Positions 8,318 through 17,675 are shown, numbered from the stretch's first letter. The stretch is DNA of 64,000 nt from Pseudomonadales bacterium (GCA_028280345.1 JANQLY010000014.1:124001-188000), one strand, 5' to 3'. Notes: generated by a model not told the origin, from the sequence alone. Program-made: numbers and translations.

Positions 8318-10150
8318 TTATAAATGACCGTCTTCGCAGTTTTCTATCAACTCGTCGAGCACCACAAAACCGTCCGGGCAGGTCGCATCCTGCCAGATCA
8401 CTGAATTAAATGTCGTTCCCACAAAGGTTGAACCGGTAAGATCAGCACCTTCGAACGAGGTAAATTCAATGTCAGCACCATCAAATGATACATTCCACAA
8501 AAGCGTTCCTGAGAACTGGGTATTAAAAATATAGGCATTATCAAACCAGGAATCGGAAAAATCTTCATTGCTAAAATCAACGTTGTAGAGACCAGCACCG
8601 GTAAAATCCGCCCAGATTGCTGTCTGGCTACCAATAAAGTAAACATCATCAAAACGTGCATCAACAAAGTACAGCAGTGTATTGGCATTCATGACTGTAC
8701 TATAGAAAAATACATTGGCGAGAAAAGCGTCAGAGAAATCCGACTCGGACAGCAAACTCACTTCAAATTCAATATTTCTCAGCGAAGCCTTACGGAAGTC
8801 AATATAGGGATCAATACCGTCATGGTACGCAGAACCCCAGTTTATGGAATCAAACGTTGTTGAGGATATAAACGCGCCATAAAAACTTGTGTTAATCATG
8901 CCGTTCCATTCAAAGGTTGAATTACTGATTACCGCATAGTCAAACCAGGTATCTGTCATGTCACTTTGATTATAGGTCGCCCAATCCTGAATACCGTTAA
9001 GAAATGTTGCGTTGGTTAAATCGTTCGACTGAAATATCGTACCCACCAGTTGGGCAAAATCGAAGGTTGTTGAGGTCATATCCAGAGTATCGAATGTCAG
9101 ATCCGTATAAACGCCGGAGAAATCACTATTGCTCACATCGGTCACCGAACCAAAGTTATCGATATCAAGAAAGTTGTCGGTACCAAAGCGGGGAATCAGT
9201 CCTGCAGAAGTATCCGAGTAATTTGCGTTCGGGCCAATCAGATAATACACACCAGCATTCACCGAGTGTTCTACGCATTCCCAGCCCGCAGGAACCGTCG
9301 GACAACCGGAAAGTTTTGCTGCAGAAACCTGGGTCAATGTCGCCGAGGATAAATTCACTCCGGTAAGATCCATATTGAGAATATTCGCATTACTCAAATT
9401 AGCATTGGTCAGATCGGGAACCGTAGAGAACGTCGCGCCATCAAAGGTCGCACCGGTGAAATTACCGTTGGCAAAATTTGCGCTGGTGATATCGGCATCC
9501 TTGATCAGGCTGCCAGAAAAGTTCACGCCGGAAAAATTTGCACCATTAAAATTAGCCTTAATCAGGTCGAGATTACCGTAGTCATTACTCGGATCAAGAT
9601 CTGACCAAAGGGAGCTACTTAAATCTGCCGCATTACCAGCACAACGCTCAACCGTTGCCAGCCATTTACCTTTGTTTGACTCACAGATTTCTTGCAGGAT
9701 ATTACCGTATTCCTCCGCACTTTTACCGCCGAGTGCCAATGCATTGTTGGTAGTCAGCGCAAGATTGGCCTGGTACGCATAGGGAGCCGCCGCAATACGC
9801 TGGCGCGGACTCAGGGTTTCGCTATTAACGGTAATCTCAAGATAGATCGGGTTGGTGTTCCAGAGGTTAATATCCCATTCACTGTCACCGCCGGTTTTAG
9901 TCTGGGTGCCAACCAGAAATGAGTACACACCATCATTAACTGACACACCGCTATGTACCTCTTCGTATTTCAATGTGCCCGCCGCTGCTGCATCCCAGAT
10001 GCCAACGGTAAAATTGTAGGAACCGGTTACCGGCACCCCCTGATCATTGAGCAAGCGCCCCTGGTAGTTCATTGGCCCGATCGAGGCCTGGGCAGACAGC
10101 CCAACCATGCTCAAAAGAACAACAAAAGAAGTCAGAACGTTTTTCATCAT
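8318..10150 (-). CDS. Exported pentapeptide-repeat protein with N-terminal conserved beta domain
   Basis: This is a 610-residue secreted protein. A signal peptide ends at AQA-S, then a roughly 110-residue domain opens with IGPMNYQGRLL and closes with SPRQRIAAAPYAYQANLAL, a module seen in surface and tail-fibre-like proteins. Residues from about 190 on are arrays of A(N/D)F(S/T)G-type pentapeptides interrupted by a non-repeat insert (about 280-330). The protein ends with a WQDATCPDG cap containing paired cysteines. A paralogue with the same plan lies at 31469-33847. Pentapeptide repeats form right-handed quadrilateral beta helices. Function is unknown; surface adhesion or structure is the natural guess. 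It starts at ATGATG with GAGGC upstream. Confidence 0.85.
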   Translation of the reverse strand: MMKNVLTSFVVLLSMVGLSAQASIGPMNYQGRLLNDQGVPVTGSYNFTVGIWDAAAAGTLKYEEVHSGVSVNDGVYSFLVGTQTKTGGDSEWDINLWNTNPIYLEITVNSETLSPRQRIAAAPYAYQANLALTTNNALALGGKSAEEYGNILQEICESNKGKWLATVERCAGNAADLSSSLWSDLDPSNDYGNLDLIKANFNGANFSGVNFSGSLIKDADITSANFANGNFTGATFDGATFSTVPDLTNANLSNANILNMDLTGVNLSSATLTQVSAAKLSGCPTVPAGWECVEHSVNAGVYYLIGPNANYSDTSAGLIPRFGTDNFLDIDNFGSVTDVSNSDFSGVYTDLTFDTLDMTSTTFDFAQLVGTIFQSNDLTNATFLNGIQDWATYNQSDMTDTWFDYAVISNSTFEWNGMINTSFYGAFISSTTFDSINWGSAYHDGIDPYIDFRKASLRNIEFEVSLLSESDFSDAFLANVFFYSTVMNANTLLYFVDARFDDVYFIGSQTAIWADFTGAGLYNVDFSNEDFSDSWFDNAYIFNTQFSGTLLWNVSFDGADIEFTSFEGADLTGSTFVGTTFNSVIWQDATCPDGFVVLDELIENCEDGHL

Positions 10151-10421
10151 GAATCAGCCTCTAAGCTATTTCCCTGAAAACAAAAGTCTTGAAAACACTC
10201 ACCTGTAACAGCAGGAAATTTTGTCTTTAGTCATTGTGCCTATTAATAAATCTGTCTAATTAGACCTGTCGGGGTCACCCTCTTTAATTCCCGGCAAGAC
10301 TGCATCACTGCGTCGAGCATTATCCACCATTCCCGGGGGCTTTGACCAGACAACTTAAGAAATCCGGCACAATTTTACTGGTTATTAACAAATGATTGAT
10401 AGAAGTCCGGTTTTATAATTT

Positions 10422-11411
10422 TTAGTTACCAGATGGCCGATAATTTAGCGCTATCTTCCAGAACGGGGACTGATCAAGATCATTTTCAAACACTGTTTCC
10501 CCACCGGATGTCACCGAGAATTTTGCCAGACCCGAAACACCGCCAGTGAGCTCCAGCCAGAGATCACCCTTGATACGGCGCTCCACCCCGAAACCTGCAT
10601 TCCAGTAAGAAAAGCTGCTGTTGATATCTGACTCTCCCGCCACTTCCCAATTGGTAGAACCCGGCAACAGGCCCGCCTTATAAAGCCAGTCGTTACCCGG
10701 CGCGTAAGTTACGGTGGGCCAGGGCGGGATCAGGGAAACCGCCCATTCCCTTCCGATCAGCCAGTCAAAACCCAGGTAGGGGTAATAAACGCTGTCGTAT
10801 TTATCCACATCGGCCACCATACCGAACCAGGTATGGAAACGGGGGCTGTAACGGTAGCGCGCGATCACCCCGCCAAGCACTTCATCGGCATCACTGAGCA
10901 CATTACTGCTACCGGTTGAGTGATAGATAGGGTAGAGAAATCCTCCCCACTGCCAGTCAGTCGTGGGCTGCTGTATCCAGCCAAGAATCAGACCAAAACT
11001 GTCAACACGGGTTTTTTGATTTTCAAACTCCAGCCAGTTGAGATTGATGGTATCCCCAACCAGGAACATATTCTTCTGCCCGACCCAGACCGGCAATACC
11101 AGCGCCTGGGAAAACTCGTCGTGGTATAGATCACAGGTATCATAGGGCAGACAATCTTCAAAACGGCTATCACCATAATTGCTGTATTGCACAAAGGCGA
11201 GTGGCAAAAACGGCACATTGGAAATATTGCGATCAAAGACAAAATCGCTGCGAATCACCGAGTCGATAATTTTTTCACCAACAGCGTGTGATGAAGGCGA
11301 ATACAAACAGACGCACAAAGATAACAGCAGTCCTCCTGACAGCCCCCCGAACCTGGAAAAGAGAAAGTATTTTTTATGCAACGTTTTATACAGGTTTGAA
11401 TCTCGTTGCAC
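10422..11411 (-). CDS. Putative outer-membrane beta-barrel protein
   Basis: This 329-residue protein has a long signal sequence (hydrophobic core about residues 20-43, cleavage after SHA) and a body of alternating aromatic/polar strands typical of a small barrel. It ends with a strand reading SPFWKIALNYRP, though the very C-terminus (SGN) lacks the classic final aromatic. It resembles the DUF6268-type porin-like group. It lies 39 bp behind the BASS transporter at the end of the Rieske-P450 operon, so an uptake pore for the pathway substrate is a reasonable inference. Confidence 0.7.
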   Translation of the reverse strand: MQRDSNLYKTLHKKYFLFSRFGGLSGGLLLSLCVCLYSPSSHAVGEKIIDSVIRSDFVFDRNISNVPFLPLAFVQYSNYGDSRFEDCLPYDTCDLYHDEFSQALVLPVWVGQKNMFLVGDTINLNWLEFENQKTRVDSFGLILGWIQQPTTDWQWGGFLYPIYHSTGSSNVLSDADEVLGGVIARYRYSPRFHTWFGMVADVDKYDSVYYPYLGFDWLIGREWAVSLIPPWPTVTYAPGNDWLYKAGLLPGSTNWEVAGESDINSSFSYWNAGFGVERRIKGDLWLELTGGVSGLAKFSVTSGGETVFENDLDQSPFWKIALNYRPSGN

Positions 11412-11450
11412 GCAATATAACAGGTTATCGGGCCAGACCCCAATGTCTGG

Positions 11451-12353
11451 TCAACCTCCGCGAAAACGGTGGATGAGCACTGGCAGCAGGGACATGAACA
11501 GACTGACACCTCCGTAAAGCAAAGCAGTAAAGAACACCGCATCACCAATCGGATCAAGCTGGCCGGTTACAGCCGGAAACACAATCGCCTTGATCGCCAC
11601 CGCCAGACTCATATTGCGGAAGGTAGCCTCCACCACAATAGCGAGACTGTCGCTATTATTGAGTGAAACCAGCTTTGTGGTAAGCAACGACAACAGTTGC
11701 ACGGCCAGGCCAAATACCACTAACGCCACAATACCGATAATGCCATAGGCCTGGGGATCAAGACGCCCGCTGCCACCGGCACCTACCGCCATAGCCACAA
11801 TCAATGCAAGGCTCAGGCGGATAATCCATTTGGAAAAAGTTTCACTGGCGTGGACCGGTGTTTTCGCTTTAATCGCCATACCCATCAGTAGCGGTACAAT
11901 CAACGTCAACACAATGTCCTGGGCAATACGCGCCGTAGGCATACTGAAATCATCAGGCAGGTAACTCTCAATCAACAGATGTAGCAACAACGGTGTGGTT
12001 ATCAACGCAGCCACGGTGGTAATCGACGTCAGTGATATTGACAGCGCAATATTCCCCTTGCCAAAGTGCGTCAGAATATTCGATAAGGTACCACCCGGTA
12101 CAGCAGCTACCATCAACAGCCCCACCGCAATGCCCGCGGGCACCGGCAGAGCCCAACCCACGAGCAAGGCAATCAACGGCACCATCAACCACTGTATACC
12201 AAGCCCGGTAAGCAAACCTTTCGGCTGTTTAATTTCAAGTACAAAATCTCGTGGAGCCAATAACGCACCCATGCCGAGCATGGCGAGAAACAGTTGCGAA
12301 GAAGCTAATGCGTATTCAAAATCAGCGTAGTTATCAAAGAAATATTGCAACAT
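11451..12353 (-). CDS. Bile acid:sodium symporter (BASS) family transporter
   Basis: This 300-residue inner-membrane protein has about nine or ten hydrophobic segments and the family signatures: GMGALLAPRDF in the first repeat, VPGGTLSNILTHFGKGNIALS (positions about 85-105) in the core helix, and ATFRNMSLAVAIK in the second repeat. BASS proteins carry organic anions with sodium, including bile acids, pantoate or pyruvate. It lies 15 bp after the PhoD-like gene inside the oxygenase operon, which suggests it imports the (steroid-like or carboxylated) growth substrate; the substrate itself is not readable. Confidence 0.87.
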   Translation of the reverse strand: MLQYFFDNYADFEYALASSQLFLAMLGMGALLAPRDFVLEIKQPKGLLTGLGIQWLMVPLIALLVGWALPVPAGIAVGLLMVAAVPGGTLSNILTHFGKGNIALSISLTSITTVAALITTPLLLHLLIESYLPDDFSMPTARIAQDIVLTLIVPLLMGMAIKAKTPVHASETFSKWIIRLSLALIVAMAVGAGGSGRLDPQAYGIIGIVALVVFGLAVQLLSLLTTKLVSLNNSDSLAIVVEATFRNMSLAVAIKAIVFPAVTGQLDPIGDAVFFTALLYGGVSLFMSLLPVLIHRFRGG

Positions 12354-12368
12354 AGTTATCTGTCTGCC

Positions 12369-14003
12369 CTATGTTCTTACTGATGCCGGTCTGGGCACGG
12401 TAATCACGGAAAATGGTTCCAGAGAATCAATCGCATCATCGCCATCTTCCGGCAGCCATTTAAAGTGAGAAATTTTTACGTGATCACGGTTGAAATCAAA
12501 CAGCGTGAAACCATTGGCCTCAACAGGCTTCTGCCATTCCTCGGCTTCCAACATCACAGACGGTGCTGCAGCGGTACCGCGAAATTTTGATGGCCAACCA
12601 AGTGCACCGGTACCGATAGCACCAGTTAATACACTCATCACGGGATTCTGCGCATAGCTGCGGCTTTGATTCGCCACAATGCGGCCGGTACCCGTGGCAT
12701 GCAGATCACCGGAAATAAACATGGCCGTACGCTGTGTATTGGCTACCACTGCATCAAGCAGGCGATCATGCTGTTTTAGCCAGCCGTTGGGCCAGTATGG
12801 TTTTGCCACATCAATCCCCAACAAACCCTGATCACCCATATAGTCCGGATACCACTCCGCCCATTTACCTGCTGTCCACAGTACTGGCGTCGAAGGCATA
12901 TGGGCGAGATGCCAGGTATCGGATTGTGCCGTGCGATCAAGTAACCACCGCTCTATCTCTGCAGGTACAAATAGCGAATCCTTATCGTCGCGATCCGGAT
13001 CGAGTTCATTCGTCATATAACGGCGGCAGTCATACAGCAAACCTTCAAACACTTTGCCATAACGCAGCGCACTGAAACTTTCTGCCACCCCATCATCATT
13101 AATATAGGCCTTGGGGAAATTCTCTTCAGGAATCAACTCCGGGTAGTACATGGACTGCGTAGTGCGTGCGAGATCGAGCATAAAGTCATCCGCGGGAAAG
13201 GTACGCAAGTCGTCGTCCGCCTCATCGTTCTCACCATAATCGTGGTCGTCCTGTAAAAAAAACATCGGTGTAGAACGAAAGCGCACACTGTAGAGATCGG
13301 CAAGCTGCGGACCAAAAGCACGCTTTAGCACTTCTTCATTTTTAGTGCCGAGAACAGGTTGAGTATCATCAAACTGCCCCGCTACCCAACGCGCACGCAC
13401 AGAATTCCCCATAAATGCACTACTTTTTAAATCCCAGTAAACATGATCACCATTTGCCACAACGGCATCTGGTGCAAATGACAGCGCACGGGCAAACAGA
13501 CGCTGCCGCAACGGTGTCGGCAAATAGGCATTAAAAAAACCAAAGTTATACAAATGATCCGGACCACCGGCGCAGGTATAGGCGAGCAAACGAAAACTAT
13601 CAGGCTCAGCATGCGGTGCGGGAAAGGTTTTTAAGGGCCAGGGATCACATAGCACGCGCTCCGAACTAACCTCCACCAGCTGTAAAGTGTACTGTGTATC
13701 CGGTCTCAGATTGCGTACATCAAAGCGATAAAATAAACCGCGACTATCGGTTTGATGCCCTTCAATAAAAAAATCATTAACTTTGAGTATTGGTTTTTCT
13801 GCCGGCTGTTGTGCAAACGAAACCTTGATGAGAAAACGCCGGTGATTTGCCGTTGGCAGGATATGCACAATATCGCCGGCATTCCAACCATCATCGGGGG
13901 GCGGCAGAGGCTGTTTTTGTGAACGATAAGCAATTGTTGCCGAAGCAGCGACAGCAGCCGCGGCTCCTGCCTTAAGAAATTTCCTGCGGTTAATATCCGC
14001 CAT
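12369..14003 (-). CDS. PhoD-like metallophosphatase, Tat-exported
   Basis: This 544-residue alkaline-phosphatase-D family protein has a twin-arginine signal (INRRKFLKAGAAAAVAAS). An N-terminal Ig-like domain runs to about residue 130. The metallophosphatase core shows FRLLAYTCAGG, VVANGDHVYWD, FLQDDHDYGENDE, and AMFISGDLHATGTG. PhoD enzymes hydrolyse phosphodiesters and monoesters with Fe/Ca in the periplasm; some relatives act on phospholipids or other esters. Its place in a Rieske-P450-CaiB-BASS operon is unusual for phosphate scavenging, and no PHO box was noticed. Confidence 0.87.
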   Translation of the reverse strand: MADINRRKFLKAGAAAAVAASATIAYRSQKQPLPPPDDGWNAGDIVHILPTANHRRFLIKVSFAQQPAEKPILKVNDFFIEGHQTDSRGLFYRFDVRNLRPDTQYTLQLVEVSSERVLCDPWPLKTFPAPHAEPDSFRLLAYTCAGGPDHLYNFGFFNAYLPTPLRQRLFARALSFAPDAVVANGDHVYWDLKSSAFMGNSVRARWVAGQFDDTQPVLGTKNEEVLKRAFGPQLADLYSVRFRSTPMFFLQDDHDYGENDEADDDLRTFPADDFMLDLARTTQSMYYPELIPEENFPKAYINDDGVAESFSALRYGKVFEGLLYDCRRYMTNELDPDRDDKDSLFVPAEIERWLLDRTAQSDTWHLAHMPSTPVLWTAGKWAEWYPDYMGDQGLLGIDVAKPYWPNGWLKQHDRLLDAVVANTQRTAMFISGDLHATGTGRIVANQSRSYAQNPVMSVLTGAIGTGALGWPSKFRGTAAAPSVMLEAEEWQKPVEANGFTLFDFNRDHVKISHFKWLPEDGDDAIDSLEPFSVITVPRPASVRT

Positions 14004-14058
14004 ATCTACTCCGACGTTTGTCCGGCCTGATTACAACACACCCGGATAGATTATTGAA

Positions 14059-15306
14059 TCAGGTTACCGCACCTGCAATTTTCAGTTCGATAATCTTTTC
14101 CATGTCAAAACCGGCTTCCTGCAAAATTTCATCACCATGTTCATTAAAGTCCGGGGCGCGGTGTGTTTCCGTAGTTTGAACATCAAACTGAACCGGGCTT
14201 GCCACTAACTCATAATCATGTCCGTCTGCGGTGCGTGACTCAACAATGTAACCATTACCACGCACCTGTTTGTCCTGCGCCACTTCAACAGTATTCTGTA
14301 TTGGCGCCCACTGACCTTTCATACCCTGAAACTGCTCTGTCCACTCTGCCAGAGTTTTAGTTTTAATGACTTCCGCGATAATATCTTTCGCCGCTTGAGC
14401 ATTCGCACCAAGGTTATCTGCTGTATTAAAACGCTCATCATCAATGAGTTCTTCACGTTCTATGTATTTACAAAATTCCGGCCAGTAGTGGAAGCCTTGC
14501 AACATTACTACCGAGATAAAACGCTGATCCGAGGTTTCATACATGCCGGTAAGCGGATTGCCACGTTTTTTACCGTCTTTGCTCTTCGCTTCGGATTGCT
14601 TGGCCAGTTGCATCAAACCCCAGGGCTCACCATTTTGCATGGACAGCGCAATCGCCGACCCCATCGCCCAGGTACCGACATTGAGTAGTGAAACATCTAC
14701 AACCGAAGGCTCGCCAGTGCGCTCGCGTTTAAACAGTGCACCAGCTATACCACCCGCAATGGTCATACCACCGGTGGAATCACCGTAGGCCGGGGAAGGC
14801 TGTGGCAAAATAAAGCCCATGCCCGGCGGCGTCACCGCATCGGCACAACCGGAACGACACCAGAAGCTGGTCATATCGTAGCCACCTTTATCCGCATCAG
14901 GACCGCGCGGTCCAAAAGCGGTGCCACGCGCATAGATAATTTTTGGGTTATGCTTGCGCAGATCTTCCACATCGATTTTTAATTTTTTCAGAACTTCCGG
15001 CAATTTATTGGTAAGAAATACATCACAACTTTCCGCCAACTTATAAAGTACTTCGAGACCTTCCTCACTTTGCAAGTTCAGTCCAAGCGAACGCTTGCCG
15101 CGGTTTGAGTGTTCGTTAATCACATGCACGTCACCACTCAAATCCATAACACCGGTTGAGCCGAGACCACGCATGGCATCTCCACGCTCGTGATGCTCGA
15201 TCTTGATAACATCAGCACCCCAATCGGCAAGAATCGCCGACGCTGCCGGCACAAAGGTATGCTCGGCTACTTCGAGAATACGTACACCCTTCATTACATC
15301 AGTCAT
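14059..15306 (-). CDS. CaiB/BaiF family (type III) CoA-transferase
   Basis: This 415-residue class III CoA-transferase opens with GVRILEVAEHTFVPAASAILADWGADVIKIEH and has SNRGKRSLGLNL and YGDSTGGMTIAGGIAGALF, all family landmarks. These enzymes move CoA between carboxylic acids by way of a catalytic Asp. BaiF acts on bile acids and other members on branched acids. A GGAG ribosome site precedes the ATG. The 66-bp gap to the upstream P450 gene holds a perfect 32-bp palindrome. Expected role: CoA activation of a carboxylated pathway intermediate. Confidence 0.92.
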   Translation of the reverse strand: MTDVMKGVRILEVAEHTFVPAASAILADWGADVIKIEHHERGDAMRGLGSTGVMDLSGDVHVINEHSNRGKRSLGLNLQSEEGLEVLYKLAESCDVFLTNKLPEVLKKLKIDVEDLRKHNPKIIYARGTAFGPRGPDADKGGYDMTSFWCRSGCADAVTPPGMGFILPQPSPAYGDSTGGMTIAGGIAGALFKRERTGEPSVVDVSLLNVGTWAMGSAIALSMQNGEPWGLMQLAKQSEAKSKDGKKRGNPLTGMYETSDQRFISVVMLQGFHYWPEFCKYIEREELIDDERFNTADNLGANAQAAKDIIAEVIKTKTLAEWTEQFQGMKGQWAPIQNTVEVAQDKQVRGNGYIVESRTADGHDYELVASPVQFDVQTTETHRAPDFNEHGDEILQEAGFDMEKIIELKIAGAVT

Positions 15307-15326
15307 AATTTATCTCCTGCTCACAA

Positions 15327-15358
15327 ACAATCAGGGCCAGATATCTGGCCCTGATTGT
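15327..15358 (-). other. Perfect 32-bp intercistronic palindrome (RNA hairpin) between P450 and CaiB genes
   Basis: Two exact 16-base complementary arms meet without a loop (centre AGATATCT), with GGGCCAGA making a GC-rich stem. It occupies half of the 66-bp gap inside a same-strand gene run. In the transcript it would form a very stable hairpin followed only by TTTGTG, so it is a weak terminator at best. A processing or stability element, or a DNA-level operator, are alternatives. Confidence 0.6.
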
Positions 15359-15372
15359 CTCAATTTCAGCTG

Positions 15373-16590
15373 TTAGGCAATCTTGTCAAAGGTGACTGGC
15401 ACCCGATCCGGGCCACGGAACGAAAAGCCTATCACATTAAATTCTTCACCCGGCTGCGCCTTGATATTGTCCAGGCGATCCAGCAAGGCATTGACACCAA
15501 TCTCGGCTTCCAGTTTGGCCAAATGCGAGCCAGCACAATAGTGAGGGCCATAACCAAACGGCAACGGGTCATTATCCGGGCGGTCAATATTAAATGTGTC
15601 CGGATCTTCAAACTGACGTTCGTCACGATTCGCAGAACCGAGATGGCAGAGAATCGCTGTTTTGGCAGGCACCTTGATCCCGGCAATCTCACACTCTTCA
15701 AGGTTTTCACGCATAATCGTGGAGATCGGTGCTTCCCAGCGCATCGCTTCATTTAGCAGCGCCGGCACCAGGGAACGATCATTGCGTACACGGTCCATAA
15801 GTTCGGGATCGCGCAACATGGCAACAAATGATGTACCCAACAGGTGGTTAGTCGTTTCCGCACCTGCCAGCGTTAACAGACGCAAGAAGGATACCACTTC
15901 AATATCCGTAAGCTTTTCGCCATTCACTTCAGAAGTCACCAGTACACTGATCATATCGTCGCCAGGATTTGCTCGCTTTTCTTTAACCACAGGCATCAGA
16001 TAGTTTTCCAGCCACACCGAAGCAGCAACACCTTTTTCCATATCTTTGGCTACCAGACACAGATCCTTACTGGTGTCATGAAATTCTTTAACATCGTCTG
16101 AACTCAAGCCAAGAATAGACACAAATACGGAAAGTGGATAGGAATAGCAAAACTGGTGGTGAATATCACAAGCTCCATCATCAATAAACTTATCGATAAA
16201 GCTATCGGCAATCGCACGAATTTCATCGGGAAATTCACCACCCTTCAAGGCACGTGTTGTCATGGACGGTGTGACCAGCGTGCGGTGTTTAAGGTGCTGT
16301 TTGCCATCCATACCAACAATGGTTTCCCCCATCACGAGGCCCATGGTGCGGTTGTTAATACCACTGGAAAACAGATCATTGTTTTTCAGTACTTCTTTGA
16401 TATCTTCATAGCGCGACAGCATCACAGAGCGCTCATTGCCAGAAATAGACGTTTCTGCCGATGACTTGGTTTCCAGCACCGGCATTTCATCACGCAGCTT
16501 TTTATAAATTGGATACGGGTTAACCACCGGGGGCATGGGGCCCAAGCCAATCAACTCATTGATATCGGCTGCTTCAATATAGTCAGTCAT
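15373..16590 (-). CDS. Cytochrome P450
   Basis: This 405-residue soluble bacterial P450 has an I-helix AGAETT, a K-helix ExxR motif (NEAMRWEAP), the HLGSANRDERQFEDPDTF stretch and the heme loop FGYGPHYCAGSHLAKLE with Cys352 as iron ligand. It is a class I-type enzyme needing ferredoxin and reductase, neither of which is in this window. Length and motifs match CYP families that hydroxylate terpenoids, steroids or fatty acids. It lies 34 bp after the Rieske oxygenase gene, in the same operon. Confidence 0.95.
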   Translation of the reverse strand: MTDYIEAADINELIGLGPMPPVVNPYPIYKKLRDEMPVLETKSSAETSISGNERSVMLSRYEDIKEVLKNNDLFSSGINNRTMGLVMGETIVGMDGKQHLKHRTLVTPSMTTRALKGGEFPDEIRAIADSFIDKFIDDGACDIHHQFCYSYPLSVFVSILGLSSDDVKEFHDTSKDLCLVAKDMEKGVAASVWLENYLMPVVKEKRANPGDDMISVLVTSEVNGEKLTDIEVVSFLRLLTLAGAETTNHLLGTSFVAMLRDPELMDRVRNDRSLVPALLNEAMRWEAPISTIMRENLEECEIAGIKVPAKTAILCHLGSANRDERQFEDPDTFNIDRPDNDPLPFGYGPHYCAGSHLAKLEAEIGVNALLDRLDNIKAQPGEEFNVIGFSFRGPDRVPVTFDKIA

Positions 16591-16624
16591 AAATATGTTC
16601 TCGATAATTCAGTGTAATGCCGTG

Positions 16625-17581
16625 TTATTGAAGGGAGCCTTCCGGGTAAAACTGTTTGGACCAGCGACGAAATACGGCAATAGAACCATCACCGTCACAT
16701 AGCTGTGGCTTATGCCAATAGGTTTTGTTTTCCCAAATCGGTTGATCTTCAAGGAACTGCTTGGATACCTCATCGGTAAACGCTTGTGCAACCGCTTGCT
16801 CTGCACCTTCGTCACCCATTTTTTTCACATAGAAGCGAATCACAACTTCCTGTTTAAAATCTTCCACTACGGTACCGGTAATCACCACAATCGTGTCTAC
16901 TACTCCGGTGAACAGTGTGCGGCCAAAACCAAATCCATAGGCACTCACATCAACATAGCCTTCCACATCACCGCGCGGTGTTGTATAGGTCAGATCGATC
17001 TTACCTTTAAGAATGTGGCCATCAGCTTCTGCCTCCGCTGGAGGGACGGTGTCATTGCCGTGAATATATTTAAAGTGCGCAGGATCAACAAGATTTTCTG
17101 CCATCTCCTGCGGGTGCGCCTTGATGACAAAGGTTTTCTTGATCGGATCTGTGTATTCCCCGCTGTTAATTTCCGGAACTTCGGGAATATCCCAACTCGG
17201 CGGCCGCCCTTCACTGTCGTACCAGACAAACACAATGCCGTTAACCTCACAAACAGGCCAAGTATTGATACAGGCTTTTTTCGGTGGCATCTTTTTCGCA
17301 TAAGGTACTTCATTAAGCTCACCGGTTTCACTATCAAATTTCCAAGCGTGGAACGGACAGCGAATATCTTCGCCTTCTACTTTACCGCCGTGACCGAGGT
17401 GGGCACCGAGGTGTGGGCAAAAGGCATCGAGTACACGCACCTTGCCACTCTCAGTACGAAACAGCACGAGGTCATGCCCCATATAATGCTTCGGCTCAAC
17501 CTGGCCTACTGTAAGTTCATCACTCTCACAAACTCGAAACCAGCCATTTGGGTGGGGAGGCAAATCGATTAAACGCTTCAT
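16625..17581 (-). CDS. Rieske non-heme iron oxygenase, KshA-like
   Basis: This is a 318-residue oxygenase component. The Rieske cluster ligands are Cys55-x-His57 and Cys75-x2-His78. The mononuclear iron site is Asn163-x2-Asp166-x2-His169-x4-His174 (NLVDPAHFKYIHG). The fused-subunit form and the motif resemble 3-ketosteroid 9-alpha-hydroxylase KshA and related monooxygenases, though it is shorter than the roughly 380-residue KshA proteins. No reductase partner is encoded nearby. It is the first gene of a six-gene operon, and an operator palindrome is centred about 80 bp upstream of its ATG. Confidence 0.93.
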   Translation of the reverse strand: MKRLIDLPPHPNGWFRVCESDELTVGQVEPKHYMGHDLVLFRTESGKVRVLDAFCPHLGAHLGHGGKVEGEDIRCPFHAWKFDSETGELNEVPYAKKMPPKKACINTWPVCEVNGIVFVWYDSEGRPPSWDIPEVPEINSGEYTDPIKKTFVIKAHPQEMAENLVDPAHFKYIHGNDTVPPAEAEADGHILKGKIDLTYTTPRGDVEGYVDVSAYGFGFGRTLFTGVVDTIVVITGTVVEDFKQEVVIRFYVKKMGDEGAEQAVAQAFTDEVSKQFLEDQPIWENKTYWHKPQLCDGDGSIAVFRRWSKQFYPEGSLQ

Positions 17582-17648
17582 GATAAATTCTCTTCTATTG
17601 TATGCCCGATAACTATGGAGACAGTGTAGTTGCTATTCTGCGACTCTC

Positions 17649-17675
17649 CTCAATCTGACACCTTGTCAGATTGAG
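17649..17675. promoter_or_regulatory. TetR-type operator copy 3, between divergent Rieske and SDR operons
   Basis: The 21-bp core at 17652-17672 is AATCTGAC-N5-GTCAGATT, identical in its 8-bp arms to the copy at 5451. Symmetry extends to 11-bp arms (CTC...GAG), making this the strongest of the three. It is 71 bp from the Rieske start on one side and about 240 bp from the SDR start on the other, so it can control both operons. Confidence 0.8.

Noticed and set aside
8318..10150. Short regular repeats that might suggest a CRISPR array
   Set aside because: The periodicity is of codons (15-base pentapeptide units) within an open reading frame, with no identical repeats or spacers. The same holds for 31469-33847 and the RTX blocks.
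10254..10265. GTCTAATTAGAC dyad upstream of the first pentapeptide gene, like the XRE operator arms
   Set aside because: Arms match GTCTA/TAGAC, but the spacer is 2 instead of 6 bp and the context is unlike the two XRE promoters; probably chance.
16712..17572. 286-codon plus-strand open frame
   Set aside because: Antisense to the Rieske oxygenase gene, whose motifs are fully conserved; no ribosome site.
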